A stretch of DNA of 64,000 bases from IMG/VR virus record IMGVR_UViG_3300030098_004363, positions 29,213 through 93,212 of that record. One strand, 5' to 3'. Positions 34,591-42,234 of this stretch are shown here, in pieces (the first letter of the stretch is position 1; each line of letters begins with the position of its first letter). The position numbers and the translations under genes are program-made. The notes under the pieces are model-generated. The model saw only the letters and a program-made list of their open reading frames with translations. It was not told the DNA's origin and ran no database searches. The DNA comes from a virus.

Positions 34591-35683
34591 CTGACACGGC
34601 TTTCATTATTTTCTGCACGGTAGCATCCCAAGAGAACTCTTTCGATGTATCAATACCAGCTTGATTTATATTTAGTTCATCACTTTGTTTTAGCTTATGA
34701 ACAGACTTCATATGCTCTGCAATTTGATCTATCTGCTCGTCGCCAATCTTTGCCCACTGACCTTGACCTTTGAACCAAATGCCGTCTTGAGCATCCTCTA
34801 ACTCAGAGACTTCTACAAGTAGTGAGTTTTCTTCGTTCAGAAACTCAGTGTGACCTGAATAGTTTGTGGCAATCACCTGCTTGCCGCAAGCTAACATTTC
34901 TAACGCTTCAAGATTCCACCCTTCTGCCCTTGCGGGAAATACACCACAGTCTGCTTGGCTCATGACCTGATAAACGTCCTGTTGAGATTCTTGTCTTGGT
35001 ATAATTCTAATCTTTTCACCCAAAGCCGAACCTCTATACTTCCTTTCCCATTCAAAGTTTTGATCGTCAGTATAAAACGGGTTGTCACACATCATCCAAA
35101 GTTCAGCATTGTCTTCTTCAGTAAAAGCCCTGTTAAAGGCTTCTACTAAAACGTCATGACCTTTTCTAACCTCCCACTTGCCAATATTTAGGAATGTTGT
35201 TGTTGGCCTACTTGAAACAGAATCTCTAAAAATACTTCTGTCAACACCCAGAGGTATAACATAAACCTCATCTTCTTTTACGTCAGGAGAAAGCTGTTCT
35301 AGAATTACGTCTTTTGCCCACTGAGAACAAACAAAAAGTTTATCTGGGAATTTAAGATGATGTTTTTCTTGATCGGTAAACTTATTTAATTCAAAGATTG
35401 GGAAACCAACCCTGACTCCAGCGCCAACAAATTCCGCCATGTCATTTTGATGCCAGAGCCTAATTGAAGGCGCATCAAAGTCTGGAAATCTTGCCGACTC
35501 AAAACAACCTTTGAGGAAGCCATGCAAATTTGGATCTGCTTGAATTTGTCCTAAAACAAAAAGAGACACATCCTGACCACTCTCTAAAAGAGACTTGACA
35601 ATATTAAGACCTGTCACGCCGTAGCCCAGTTGGTTGATAGGCGCTGTAATGTTGAATTTTTGTGTGGATTGTAAGAACGCCAC
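34583..35683 (-). CDS. GT4-family glycosyltransferase
   Basis: 366 residues. FLNIGKWEVRKGHDVLVEAF opens the second Rossmann domain; FPARAEGWNLEALEMLACGK and QVIATNYSGHTEF form the donor site with E-x7-E. Start is GTG at 35683, with GGAG 7 nt upstream. It is unlike the genes at 1-3.6 kb in detail, so probably has its own specificity. Confidence 0.9.
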   Translation of the reverse strand: MAFLQSTQKFNITAPINQLGYGVTGLNIVKSLLESGQDVSLFVLGQIQADPNLHGFLKGCFESARFPDFDAPSIRLWHQNDMAEFVGAGVRVGFPIFELNKFTDQEKHHLKFPDKLFVCSQWAKDVILEQLSPDVKEDEVYVIPLGVDRSIFRDSVSSRPTTTFLNIGKWEVRKGHDVLVEAFNRAFTEEDNAELWMMCDNPFYTDDQNFEWERKYRGSALGEKIRIIPRQESQQDVYQVMSQADCGVFPARAEGWNLEALEMLACGKQVIATNYSGHTEFLNEENSLLVEVSELEDAQDGIWFKGQGQWAKIGDEQIDQIAEHMKSVHKLKQSDELNINQAGIDTSKEFSWDATVQKIMKAVSDE

Positions 35684-35695
35684 TTTTGTTCTCCG

Positions 35696-36685
35696 TTATA
35701 AAAGATTTCTTGATTCTTCTATTCTATTTTTCCAATAGGAAAGTTTTATTTTGTCTAAGTTAAAGTTTTGTTTTGTAGAAATAAATTCTAACAATAAGTT
35801 TTCAGATAAGTCAAACATATCACCAAGAACTACAACTGGCAATTCTGTCATGTAATTTGCTGATGGAGCGTAAGAGACTACAGGTATGCAACCAGTATAT
35901 AAAGCCTCTAAATTTCTGTAACAATCCCATCCATTTCCTTCTGGCGACACCGCAAAGAAGTGTTTGGAAAGGTCATCTAGATAATCTCTATAGGATCTTT
36001 CGGGATTTTGTACAACGCTAGTCCAGTGAAATTGCCTTTGCGAGAAGTATCTCTTAAGTTCTGCTCTTTCTGTTGTGTGATCTTGGAAATTAAAATATGC
36101 AAGATTGATTCTATCTGAAAAAGATAGTTTATTGGTAGCAATTATATCATCTGTTGCATCTTTACCAACTCCTAAAGGTATGTGAATTATTCTTGGGTCT
36201 TCAATTCTTGAGTTTACTGTGTACCATTTAACTACGTTGTCTGGTATCTTGTCAAAAGTAGAATAGGTGTAAGAGTAACACCTAACAGAGTATTCGTCTT
36301 CTATATTGCATTGTTCTATTTCGCACCTCGGAGGAATGAACAGAGGGTCATAGCCTAACTTCACTATCTCTCCATAGAGAAAAGGCATAAACTTTATAAA
36401 GTCATATGCTGGAGGATGTTCTTCCTGCTTGGCAACTCCGTAGTCGCTGAAGCCGCTGATAACAATATACTTGTTATCTGTTTGTTTGCATTTTTCAAAA
36501 AATTTGTGTATGTGTTCTATGTTGCAATAGACAATGCCTGACTCTGGAATTGAGTCGTCATCGTGGTCGATTTCATAATTGCAATCACCAAGACCCATCC
36601 AAGACTTGACATTTATTATATCTTCAGGAGGTATCTTTTCCTGAAATACGCTATTCCAAAAATCTATTACTTCTTGGTGAAACAT
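35696..36685 (-). CDS. exostosin-like glycosyltransferase (GT47-type)
   Basis: 329 residues. The C-terminal part has FAVSPEGNGWDCYRNLEALY and GCIPVVSY, the donor-binding pattern of exostosin-type transferases. The N-terminal half is not clearly related to known families. It would transfer sugar in the cytoplasm. A gap of 39 nt with an AGTATT/AATACT inverted repeat separates it from kdsA upstream. Confidence 0.72.
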   Translation of the reverse strand: MFHQEVIDFWNSVFQEKIPPEDIINVKSWMGLGDCNYEIDHDDDSIPESGIVYCNIEHIHKFFEKCKQTDNKYIVISGFSDYGVAKQEEHPPAYDFIKFMPFLYGEIVKLGYDPLFIPPRCEIEQCNIEDEYSVRCYSYTYSTFDKIPDNVVKWYTVNSRIEDPRIIHIPLGVGKDATDDIIATNKLSFSDRINLAYFNFQDHTTERAELKRYFSQRQFHWTSVVQNPERSYRDYLDDLSKHFFAVSPEGNGWDCYRNLEALYTGCIPVVSYAPSANYMTELPVVVLGDMFDLSENLLLEFISTKQNFNLDKIKLSYWKNRIEESRNLL

Positions 36686-36724
36686 GCTATTTCCAATTTG
36701 CTAAGTATTACAGTATATAATACT

Positions 36725-37489
36725 CTAGTCTTGAATAGATAGCAAGCCTTTTAGCACATCATCGAACTCGTCTAGTTTTAGCATGTTTGGCCCATCGCTC
36801 AAAGCATTGTCTGGGTCTGGATGGACTTCAAAAAATAACCCATCAGCACCAATCGCTAGTGCCGCTTTAGCCAGTGGTACTACAAATCTTCTATTGCCGC
36901 CGCTAGTTTCGCCAAGACCTCCCGGTTCTTGTACGCTATGTGTTGCATCAAAAATGACAGGAAAGCCCGTTGATTTCATTTTGACTATGGATGTCATATC
37001 ATTGACAAGATGACCATAGCCAAAAAAGGTTCCCCTTTCAGTTAAATAAAGATGTGAACAGCCAAAATGCTTTAATTTTGAAATCACGTTGTTCATATCC
37101 TCTGGAGCCATGAACTGTCCTTTTTTAACATTTACGGGCTTCCCTGTCTTAGCTGCCGCTTCAAGTAAATCTGTTTGTCTAGAAAGAAATGCTGGTATTT
37201 GTATTATATCAACACATTCTGAAATGACTTCAGCTTGCCAAGGCTCGTGTATATCGGTTGTTATTTTAAGCCCCATTAGCTGGATCTGCTTAAATATGTC
37301 AACCGCCTGCTCTATATTAACACCTCTATAGGAGTTTATGCTCGACCTATTTGCTTTATCAAAAGATGCTTTGAATACAAAATCAATATCATTGTCTTTT
37401 AAAAATCTAGCGGTAGAGCAAAGTTTTCTGGCTATAGATAAAACTTCCTCTTCGCCTTCTATTACACAAGGTCCGGCTATTACTATCAT
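36725..37489 (-). CDS. kdsA: KDO-8-phosphate synthase
   Basis: 254 residues. IAGPCVIEGEE, FKASFDKANRSS, TDIHEPWQ, QIPAFLSRQTDLLEAAA and NVKKGQFMAPED, then TERGTFFGYGHLVNDM and FDATHSVQEPGG follow KdsA motif by motif. It joins phosphoenolpyruvate and arabinose-5-phosphate to make KDO-8-phosphate, the precursor of the LPS inner-core sugar. This implies a host with KDO-type LPS. It is a metabolic gene seldom carried by phages. Confidence 0.93.
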   Translation of the reverse strand: MIVIAGPCVIEGEEEVLSIARKLCSTARFLKDNDIDFVFKASFDKANRSSINSYRGVNIEQAVDIFKQIQLMGLKITTDIHEPWQAEVISECVDIIQIPAFLSRQTDLLEAAAKTGKPVNVKKGQFMAPEDMNNVISKLKHFGCSHLYLTERGTFFGYGHLVNDMTSIVKMKSTGFPVIFDATHSVQEPGGLGETSGGNRRFVVPLAKAALAIGADGLFFEVHPDPDNALSDGPNMLKLDEFDDVLKGLLSIQD

Positions 37490-37596
37490 TTTCTTGCCCT
37501 AAAAAATATCCAGCTTGGATCTTCTACTATAGTATCATACCAGCCATTAGTAGTTAGAGCATCATAATAATTTGATTTAAATGAGATCTTAAACAT
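37486..37596 (-). CDS. short protein before kdsA
   Basis: 36 residues (MFKISFKSNYYDALTTNGWY and onward), ending in TGA that overlaps the kdsA ATG. The overlap and lack of another reason for this 110-nt space favour translation. No ribosome site is seen before its ATG, which comes straight after the terminator T run. Confidence 0.45.
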   Translation of the reverse strand: MFKISFKSNYYDALTTNGWYDTIVEDPSWIFFRARK

Positions 37597-37603
37597 TTTT
37601 TTA

Positions 37604-37645
37604 TAAAAAAATCCGCCGGACATCTAGTCGATGAGTCGGCGGATT
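37604..37645 (-). terminator. rho-independent terminator
   Basis: On the minus strand AATCCGCCG pairs with CGGCGGATT, with a small inner stem CATC/GATG, followed by seven T. It ends the unit carrying the secreted and membrane peptides at 37.7-38.7 kb. Confidence 0.85.
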
Positions 37646-37669
37646 CTGTTGTAGCTATATGCACATTTT

Positions 37670-37828
37670 TTAATTCTTAATTTCCGAAACCGTAGTCATT
37701 ATCTCTAGTAGAAATCCCAAACACAACGCAAACATGGTAAGCGGAACTATAACAATCATAAGGAGAATTATATACCTGTTTAATAACGTGAAATCAATTC
37801 TCTTTAGTTTCTCTATTAGACTCTTCAT
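37670..37828 (-). CDS. single-pass membrane peptide
   Basis: 52 residues from the ATG at 37828 (AAGG 8 nt upstream). A basic N-terminus (KSLIEKLKRIDF) precedes a long hydrophobic segment (YIILLMIVIVPLTMFALCLG). Not recognised. Confidence 0.62.
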   Translation of the reverse strand: MKSLIEKLKRIDFTLLNRYIILLMIVIVPLTMFALCLGFLLEIMTTVSEIKN

Positions 37829-38126
37829 TGGACAAGCCTTTCTGAACTTCTGCATTACGGAAGTTCTCAGCAAATTCTTGGAAGCCCTTTATAACCTCTT
37901 CTCTTGCTATCGGTCTTGCTATTCTCCTAATTGATGAGTGCATCTCGTCTTCTATCATATCTAAAAACATTTCAAGTTTAATTGATGTGTTATTAAGATA
38001 TATGTTAGTGAGATACATTTCACCTTCAAGTTGAGTAATTCTTTTTTCCTGTTTGTAGTTTATCAATCCTAAACATCCTATAGTGATTGCCATTATTGCT
38101 AGGCAGAGCATGTTTAGTTTCTTCAT
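37794..38126 (-). CDS. predicted lipoprotein or membrane-anchored helical protein
   Basis: 110 residues. The N-terminal segment LNMLCLAIMAITIGCLG has a lipobox-like ITIGC. The remainder is charged and helical (RITQLEGEMYLTNIYLNNTS). Predicted to sit at a membrane. Unknown role; it overlaps the next gene by 35 nt. Confidence 0.6.
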   Translation of the reverse strand: MKKLNMLCLAIMAITIGCLGLINYKQEKRITQLEGEMYLTNIYLNNTSIKLEMFLDMIEDEMHSSIRRIARPIAREEVIKGFQEFAENFRNAEVQKGLSNEESNRETKEN

Positions 38127-38128
38127 TA

Positions 38129-38596
38129 TTAAAACCTAAATTGAAAGTAAAACCCGCTAAACGGCATTGGATAAACCGGAACAGGTTGTGGTTGCATAAT
38201 CACAGGGGGATGATACACTCTGTAAAATCCATGTATTGGATGATACCTAGTCTCTACGGAAGGGTAATAAAATTGGTGAATATATGGTCTACCAATTATT
38301 ATGCTTCCATGTCTGTAGTTGTGGCTAGGTCTGACTTGTTGCTGTTGTGGTTGTGGTTGTTGCCACTCTTGTTTGCCAAACCCCATAGGTCTTTGTATGG
38401 GTCTTCCAAAACCTTGAGGTAATTGCGATCTCGTGGTAGTTGGAGGTTTGGCGATGGTTGAAGGATTAATAACTCTTTGTACTTGAGGCGATTGCGGCCT
38501 CGCTGTAGTTGGAGGTTTAATTACTTTTTTCTCCTGAGCATTAGCAACTGAACATGTCATTAGTATTGCCAATAAAAAGCCTAAAACCTTTTTCAT
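38129..38596 (-). CDS. secreted Pro/Gln-rich protein
   Basis: 155 residues. A clear signal peptide ends in SVANAQE, with cleavage likely after ANA. The mature part is low complexity: PPTTARPQSPQ-type repeats, a Gln-rich tract, then a Tyr/Pro/His-rich tail (FYYPSVETRYHPIHGFYRVY). GAGGTG lies 4 nt before the ATG. The composition is like exported proteins of planctomycete cell surfaces; role unknown. Confidence 0.68.
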   Translation of the reverse strand: MKKVLGFLLAILMTCSVANAQEKKVIKPPTTARPQSPQVQRVINPSTIAKPPTTTRSQLPQGFGRPIQRPMGFGKQEWQQPQPQQQQVRPSHNYRHGSIIIGRPYIHQFYYPSVETRYHPIHGFYRVYHPPVIMQPQPVPVYPMPFSGFYFQFRF

Positions 38597-38611
38597 ACTT
38601 CACCTCTTTCT

Positions 38612-38731
38612 TTACCAATTAAACAGCGGAAACGTCTTTAGAAAATATATCAACGATATAAAAAATATAGTTCCACTTATGTAATAAGCATTGGAACATA
38701 GAAAACTAATTATTAAACAAAAATTTTTCAT
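38612..38731 (-). CDS. short hydrophobic membrane peptide
   Basis: 39 residues, almost all hydrophobic (CLIISFLCSNAYYISGTIFF). GAGGTG is 5 nt before the ATG, a good ribosome site, which supports it despite its size. Confidence 0.6.
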   Translation of the reverse strand: MKNFCLIISFLCSNAYYISGTIFFISLIYFLKTFPLFNW

Positions 38732-38849
38732 TTGTCACCTCTGGAAAAAATCCTGCGCGACAAATCCTCCTTCAAATCACTAACTCACAGCCATTTCAGC
38801 AACTGACCAGACAAGTTCAGTCAGGACAAGACTGAACGCTTCTAGTATT

Positions 38850-39008
38850 TCAATTAGTGTATTCTCTTCTCCAAGCACTACGCTGTGCTTGTCGTGTTCT
38901 GCGCCTCTTTGGGCGACTGTCGTGAATCTGATGTGTATTAGCTTGATGGCCTGTAGGTATCTTGCCTACATCTATCTTCATGCTAATTGTTTTTTTGTTG
39001 TCTTTCAT
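38850..39008 (-). CDS. small basic protein
   Basis: 52 residues from the ATG at 39008 (GGTG 7 nt upstream). The C-terminal half is very basic (RPKRRRTRQAQRSAWRREYT). It overlaps nothing essential and follows the DUF1501 gene. A small inverted repeat (GTTCAGTC and GACTGAAC at 38815-38837) lies after it. Confidence 0.5.
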   Translation of the reverse strand: MKDNKKTISMKIDVGKIPTGHQANTHQIHDSRPKRRRTRQAQRSAWRREYTN

Positions 39009-39012
39009 GAAA

Positions 39013-40248
39013 TCACACCAATATAGACTTAGTACCAACGTCTAAGAAATAACGTGGCCTTCCAGCCATGTCTAATCTCTGCGTGTGTTGGTCAATACCA
39101 AAGTGTTTAAGTAATGTTGCTGTTAAGTTCTGTGGGTTGTGCGGGTCTGTCTTTGGTTCTTCTGCTTTAGAAGTAGACTCGCCAAGAGCATAGCCCATAA
39201 GGAAATCTCCACCAGAAATCATTAGTGGTGATAGTCTAGGCCAATGGTCACGACCAGCATTTCCATTTATTTTATATGTGCGACCAAACTCACCTGTAAC
39301 AACAACCATAATATCTTTATTAAGACCTTTATCGTGTATGTCTTTAATTAGAGCAGTAAGAGCCTTATCAACTGGTGGAACTCTACCCTTTAATGAATTA
39401 GAGATATTAGAGTGCATATCCCAGCCGCCATATTGGATTGTAACGAATTTAGTGCCTCTTTCGGCAAGCCTTCTAGCGAGAAGTAGCTGTTCTCCAATAC
39501 CACTTCCATACTCTTCTAAATTCTTTGGGTCTTCTTTTTTAACATCAAAAGCATCTGCAATATTGCCTAGAAGCATATTGTAGGATTGATCGCGCAAGCT
39601 AGTATTGTCTCGCAATCTATCAAGACCTGTTAGTAAATCCTGACGACCGAGAAAATGCTTTTCGTCTACTTTGAGTTGTAGATTTTTTACACCTTCGCCA
39701 GTAGCTTCATAAGGTTTATAGTCAGAACCAAGCCAAGCACCACCATCATAAGTGATATTATTGACTCTTACATAAGCTGGCATACCAGTGATTGGATTGT
39801 TTGACCCATAGGAACTGGCTACCATAGAACCATATGAAGGATTGTAAGCTGGTGATAATGGAGTATTATCTGTACTGTTGTAGCCAGTCATTACCCAATG
39901 AGTACCAGTTCTATGACTAGCGTTACCGTGAGCAAACGATCTAACAACGGTCATCTTGTCGCCAACTGTTGCTAAGTTTTCCCAGTCAGCACCAATTCTA
40001 TAACCAGCATTTGTTTTGATCCAGCCATTAACTGCTCTAACATTATCGGGAGCATCTGGCTTTGGGTCGAATGTTTCTACTTGTGTTGCTCCACCACCTA
40101 GCCAAACCCATATAACTGATTTGTCGTTTGGTGATAAACAAACAGGGGCATCTTCTGCTTTTATATCTGATAATCCAATGGCACTTAGTCCAGCACTAAT
40201 GCCGCCTACTCTCATAAAGTCTCTACGGTTGAATTGAAAATCTATCAT
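39013..40248 (-). CDS. DUF1501 protein with Tat signal
   Basis: 411 residues from the ATG at 40248 (AAGG 9 nt upstream). The N-terminus NRRDFMRVGGISAGLSAIGL is a twin-arginine export signal. VIWVWLGGGATQVETFDPKP, RSFAHGNASHRTGTHWVMTG, GWDMHS and TGEFGRTYKINGNAGRDHWP are typical of DUF1501, an alkaline-phosphatase/sulfatase-like family. DUF1501 is very numerous in Planctomycetes. A phage copy could have been taken from a host of that phylum. The protein would fold in the cytoplasm and be exported. Confidence 0.9.
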   Translation of the reverse strand: MIDFQFNRRDFMRVGGISAGLSAIGLSDIKAEDAPVCLSPNDKSVIWVWLGGGATQVETFDPKPDAPDNVRAVNGWIKTNAGYRIGADWENLATVGDKMTVVRSFAHGNASHRTGTHWVMTGYNSTDNTPLSPAYNPSYGSMVASSYGSNNPITGMPAYVRVNNITYDGGAWLGSDYKPYEATGEGVKNLQLKVDEKHFLGRQDLLTGLDRLRDNTSLRDQSYNMLLGNIADAFDVKKEDPKNLEEYGSGIGEQLLLARRLAERGTKFVTIQYGGWDMHSNISNSLKGRVPPVDKALTALIKDIHDKGLNKDIMVVVTGEFGRTYKINGNAGRDHWPRLSPLMISGGDFLMGYALGESTSKAEEPKTDPHNPQNLTATLLKHFGIDQHTQRLDMAGRPRYFLDVGTKSILV

Positions 40249-40792
40249 TATTGTAAACCTTATCGAAGTCAAAGAACCGCCAGCGGTTCATATGTTTTGC
40301 ATCATCATCTTCGTCAACGTGACGTAGATACTCCAATAGTTCACTCCAATTTGAAAATACCATTTCATGGGGAACCACACCAAACATCCAGTTTGGTAAA
40401 TTTTCCTTCCCCTGTTTGCACATTATTACAACAGGCTTCTTCTGAGCTATAGCAACTGAGGCTTCGTGGTAGGAACCACATAGGTGGGAGTCAACATCTA
40501 AACTCATTACTATAAAATGAGCTATGTCAACCATTCTCAGATCAATAGCGCAAATAGGTTTCATTATCTTAGACACTTCGTCATACTTTCCACGCTTCTT
40601 TAAGCTGGTTATATGATCTCTTGTGTCGTGATCTTCAGTTCCGTAGTCACTTGGTTTATCGCATGGGTCTAACACTCCTACCCCAAGCTCTTGGAGTTTG
40701 GGGGTCATATATTGTCGCCACTTAACTCCACCATCTTCTACCCTGTCCATAGCGCCGCACAGATATGCGGTCATTCCTTTTAACCTATTCAT
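40223..40792 (-). CDS. nucleoside 2-deoxyribosyltransferase-like protein
   Basis: 189 residues from the ATG at 40792. TAYLCGAMDRVEDGG opens the Rossmann-like fold, LDPCDKP and MVDIAHFIVMSLDVDSHLCG follow, and GSYHEASVAIAQKKPVV carries the catalytic Glu position. The family swaps bases on deoxynucleosides or splits nucleotides. A start 7 codons later (MTAYLCG) fits the fold equally well. It may be a nucleotide-salvage or anti-defence enzyme (inference). Confidence 0.75.
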   Translation of the reverse strand: MNRLKGMTAYLCGAMDRVEDGGVKWRQYMTPKLQELGVGVLDPCDKPSDYGTEDHDTRDHITSLKKRGKYDEVSKIMKPICAIDLRMVDIAHFIVMSLDVDSHLCGSYHEASVAIAQKKPVVIMCKQGKENLPNWMFGVVPHEMVFSNWSELLEYLRHVDEDDDAKHMNRWRFFDFDKVYNNDRFSIQP

Positions 40793-40795
40793 ATT

Positions 40796-40804
40796 ATTAT
40801 ACAC
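40796..40804 (-). promoter_or_regulatory. GTGTATAAT promoter-like box
   Basis: GTGTATAATAATATG overlaps the stop of the upstream gene and lies immediately before the deoxyribosyltransferase start, so transcription might begin at or inside the first codons and favour the MTAYLCG start. Confidence 0.4.
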
Positions 40805-41297
40805 CTTTTTTGGTTAAAGCCTCTTTTATTAACTCCTGCAAGTCATCATACTCTCTATCTTTAATTAAAGAGTCTATGATCTTTCGCGCTTCTCCAGCCT
40901 TGTATCCTACTGTTTTTAGAGCGTCTATAGCGTCATTAACGATCTGTGGGTCTTGTTTAGTGGTGGTGGCATTACTACCGCCAAGACTAACGCCATTCTT
41001 AATAAGCCATTCCCTAGCTCTATGATCTCCGGTTTTAGCTTGTTCTATAGCTGTAGCGCAGATAACTTCCCAGTCTGACTTTCCTTCATCATCAATAACC
41101 TGTAATGTCACAGTTTCTTGTGATGGATGTACTTCACTTCTGGTAGTACCAAAAAACCTGTAGGGTAAATCGCTCTCCTTTAACAACCCCCAAAAGAAGA
41201 TGAAAAAGAAAAATGCTACGAACATTAAATACTCAATGCCATCAGGTGGATTAAAGCCAATATTTTCTGGTGCTGCAAACAGCATTTCAAATGTCAT
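40797..41297 (-). CDS. membrane protein with UBA-like tail
   Basis: 166 residues. One transmembrane segment (YLMFVAFFFFIFFWGLL) near the N-terminus is followed by a soluble part with DWEVICATAIEQAKTGDHRA and NDAIDALKTVGYKAGEARKI. The latter resembles the helical RuvA C-terminal or UBA-type domain. Function unknown. Confidence 0.62.
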   Translation of the reverse strand: MTFEMLFAAPENIGFNPPDGIEYLMFVAFFFFIFFWGLLKESDLPYRFFGTTRSEVHPSQETVTLQVIDDEGKSDWEVICATAIEQAKTGDHRAREWLIKNGVSLGGSNATTTKQDPQIVNDAIDALKTVGYKAGEARKIIDSLIKDREYDDLQELIKEALTKKGV

Positions 41298-41313
41298 TGT
41301 TGTTCTCCTTAGA

Positions 41314-41356
41314 GTAAAAGAACGGAACGACAGGCTGTATGGGCAACCTGCCGCTC
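41314..41356 (-). terminator. terminator after rIIB
   Basis: GAGCGGCAGG pairs with CCTGTCGTTC (two G-U pairs), followed by CGTTCTTTT on the minus strand. Another perfect hairpin (TAGTGCA/TGCACTA, 41360-41376) stands just before it. The U run is interrupted. Confidence 0.65.
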
Positions 41357-41382
41357 CGATAGTGCAACATGCACTACAAACA

Positions 41383-42210
41383 CTATGCGGTCATCAGAGC
41401 CGTGAGCGACTCGATACGCTCACGAACATTGTCACGCCATGCCTCGTCGTAATGAGTCACTTCAACCTCTACAGGCGGCTTGTCGCTCATCTGAACGGAG
41501 TCCTTGAGTGGATCAGTAAACAGAGCCACAACCTCATACTTGCAACAACGCAACTTCTGGTATCGTGAATCGTGAGGTACGCTAACAACATCCATAGGAT
41601 TGACTTTGACCACTAAGAACTGGTCGCCACCATCTTGACTTCCATAGTCTTTGACATAATCCAAAGAGCCTACATGAAGTCCTTTACTACAACCGTTGTT
41701 ACGATTGCTATCAACATTACCTCGGTCAACTTCAACTGTGTTACCAACTGAGTTATCAAAGGTTCCACTCCACTTATCTTTGAAGTCTTTGTCCACAGCC
41801 TTGTACGCAAGGAAGTGACCATCATCAGTGATAGGTAGATGCTCATGTTGCATGAAGTCAAACAACTCCACAATAGCATGGTCAGAAGGGTTTTCATTCA
41901 TGTTGTTTAAGAACTCCAACATTGGTTGGAAGTTGAACCCTTCAGTCTTCATCTTCAAGATACGCTCAGTGAATAGTTCTGGCATCTCAATACCATCCCA
42001 CTGAAGTGTACCATTCTTAACGTCAATGTATCCTTCACAGAAGTTGTCTATTGCCGCAACGACATCATAGTCAGCTTCAAAGTATTCAACATTACCATCA
42101 ATCAAGTGACCTACTAACTTGGTATAGTTGGGATGGTTTTTGTCGAAGGTGTAGGTCTTACCAGCGACAACACAATTTACAACGCCTTTGTTGCTTACAA
42201 TGTAACTCAT
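41383..42210 (-). CDS. rIIB: rIIB-like protein
   Basis: 275 residues. MPELFTERILKMKTEGFNFQ, LEFLNNMNENPSDHAI, FDFMQHEHLPITDDGHFLAY and the following KAVD segment match phage rIIB-type proteins. So do CSKGLHVGSLDYVKDYG and the later Val-rich strand. In T4, rIIA and rIIB protect against RexAB exclusion; the mechanism is unknown. It directly follows rIIA. Confidence 0.85.
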   Translation of the reverse strand: MSYIVSNKGVVNCVVAGKTYTFDKNHPNYTKLVGHLIDGNVEYFEADYDVVAAIDNFCEGYIDVKNGTLQWDGIEMPELFTERILKMKTEGFNFQPMLEFLNNMNENPSDHAIVELFDFMQHEHLPITDDGHFLAYKAVDKDFKDKWSGTFDNSVGNTVEVDRGNVDSNRNNGCSKGLHVGSLDYVKDYGSQDGGDQFLVVKVNPMDVVSVPHDSRYQKLRCCKYEVVALFTDPLKDSVQMSDKPPVEVEVTHYDEAWRDNVRERIESLTALMTA

Positions 42211-42234
42211 ATCAATTCTCCTAAAATCAAAAAA

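Noticed and set aside
36686-36724. Promoter in the gap before the exostosin-like gene
   Set aside because: TATACT is present, but the only -35-like sequence stands 22 nt away and the inverted repeat there could explain the pattern.
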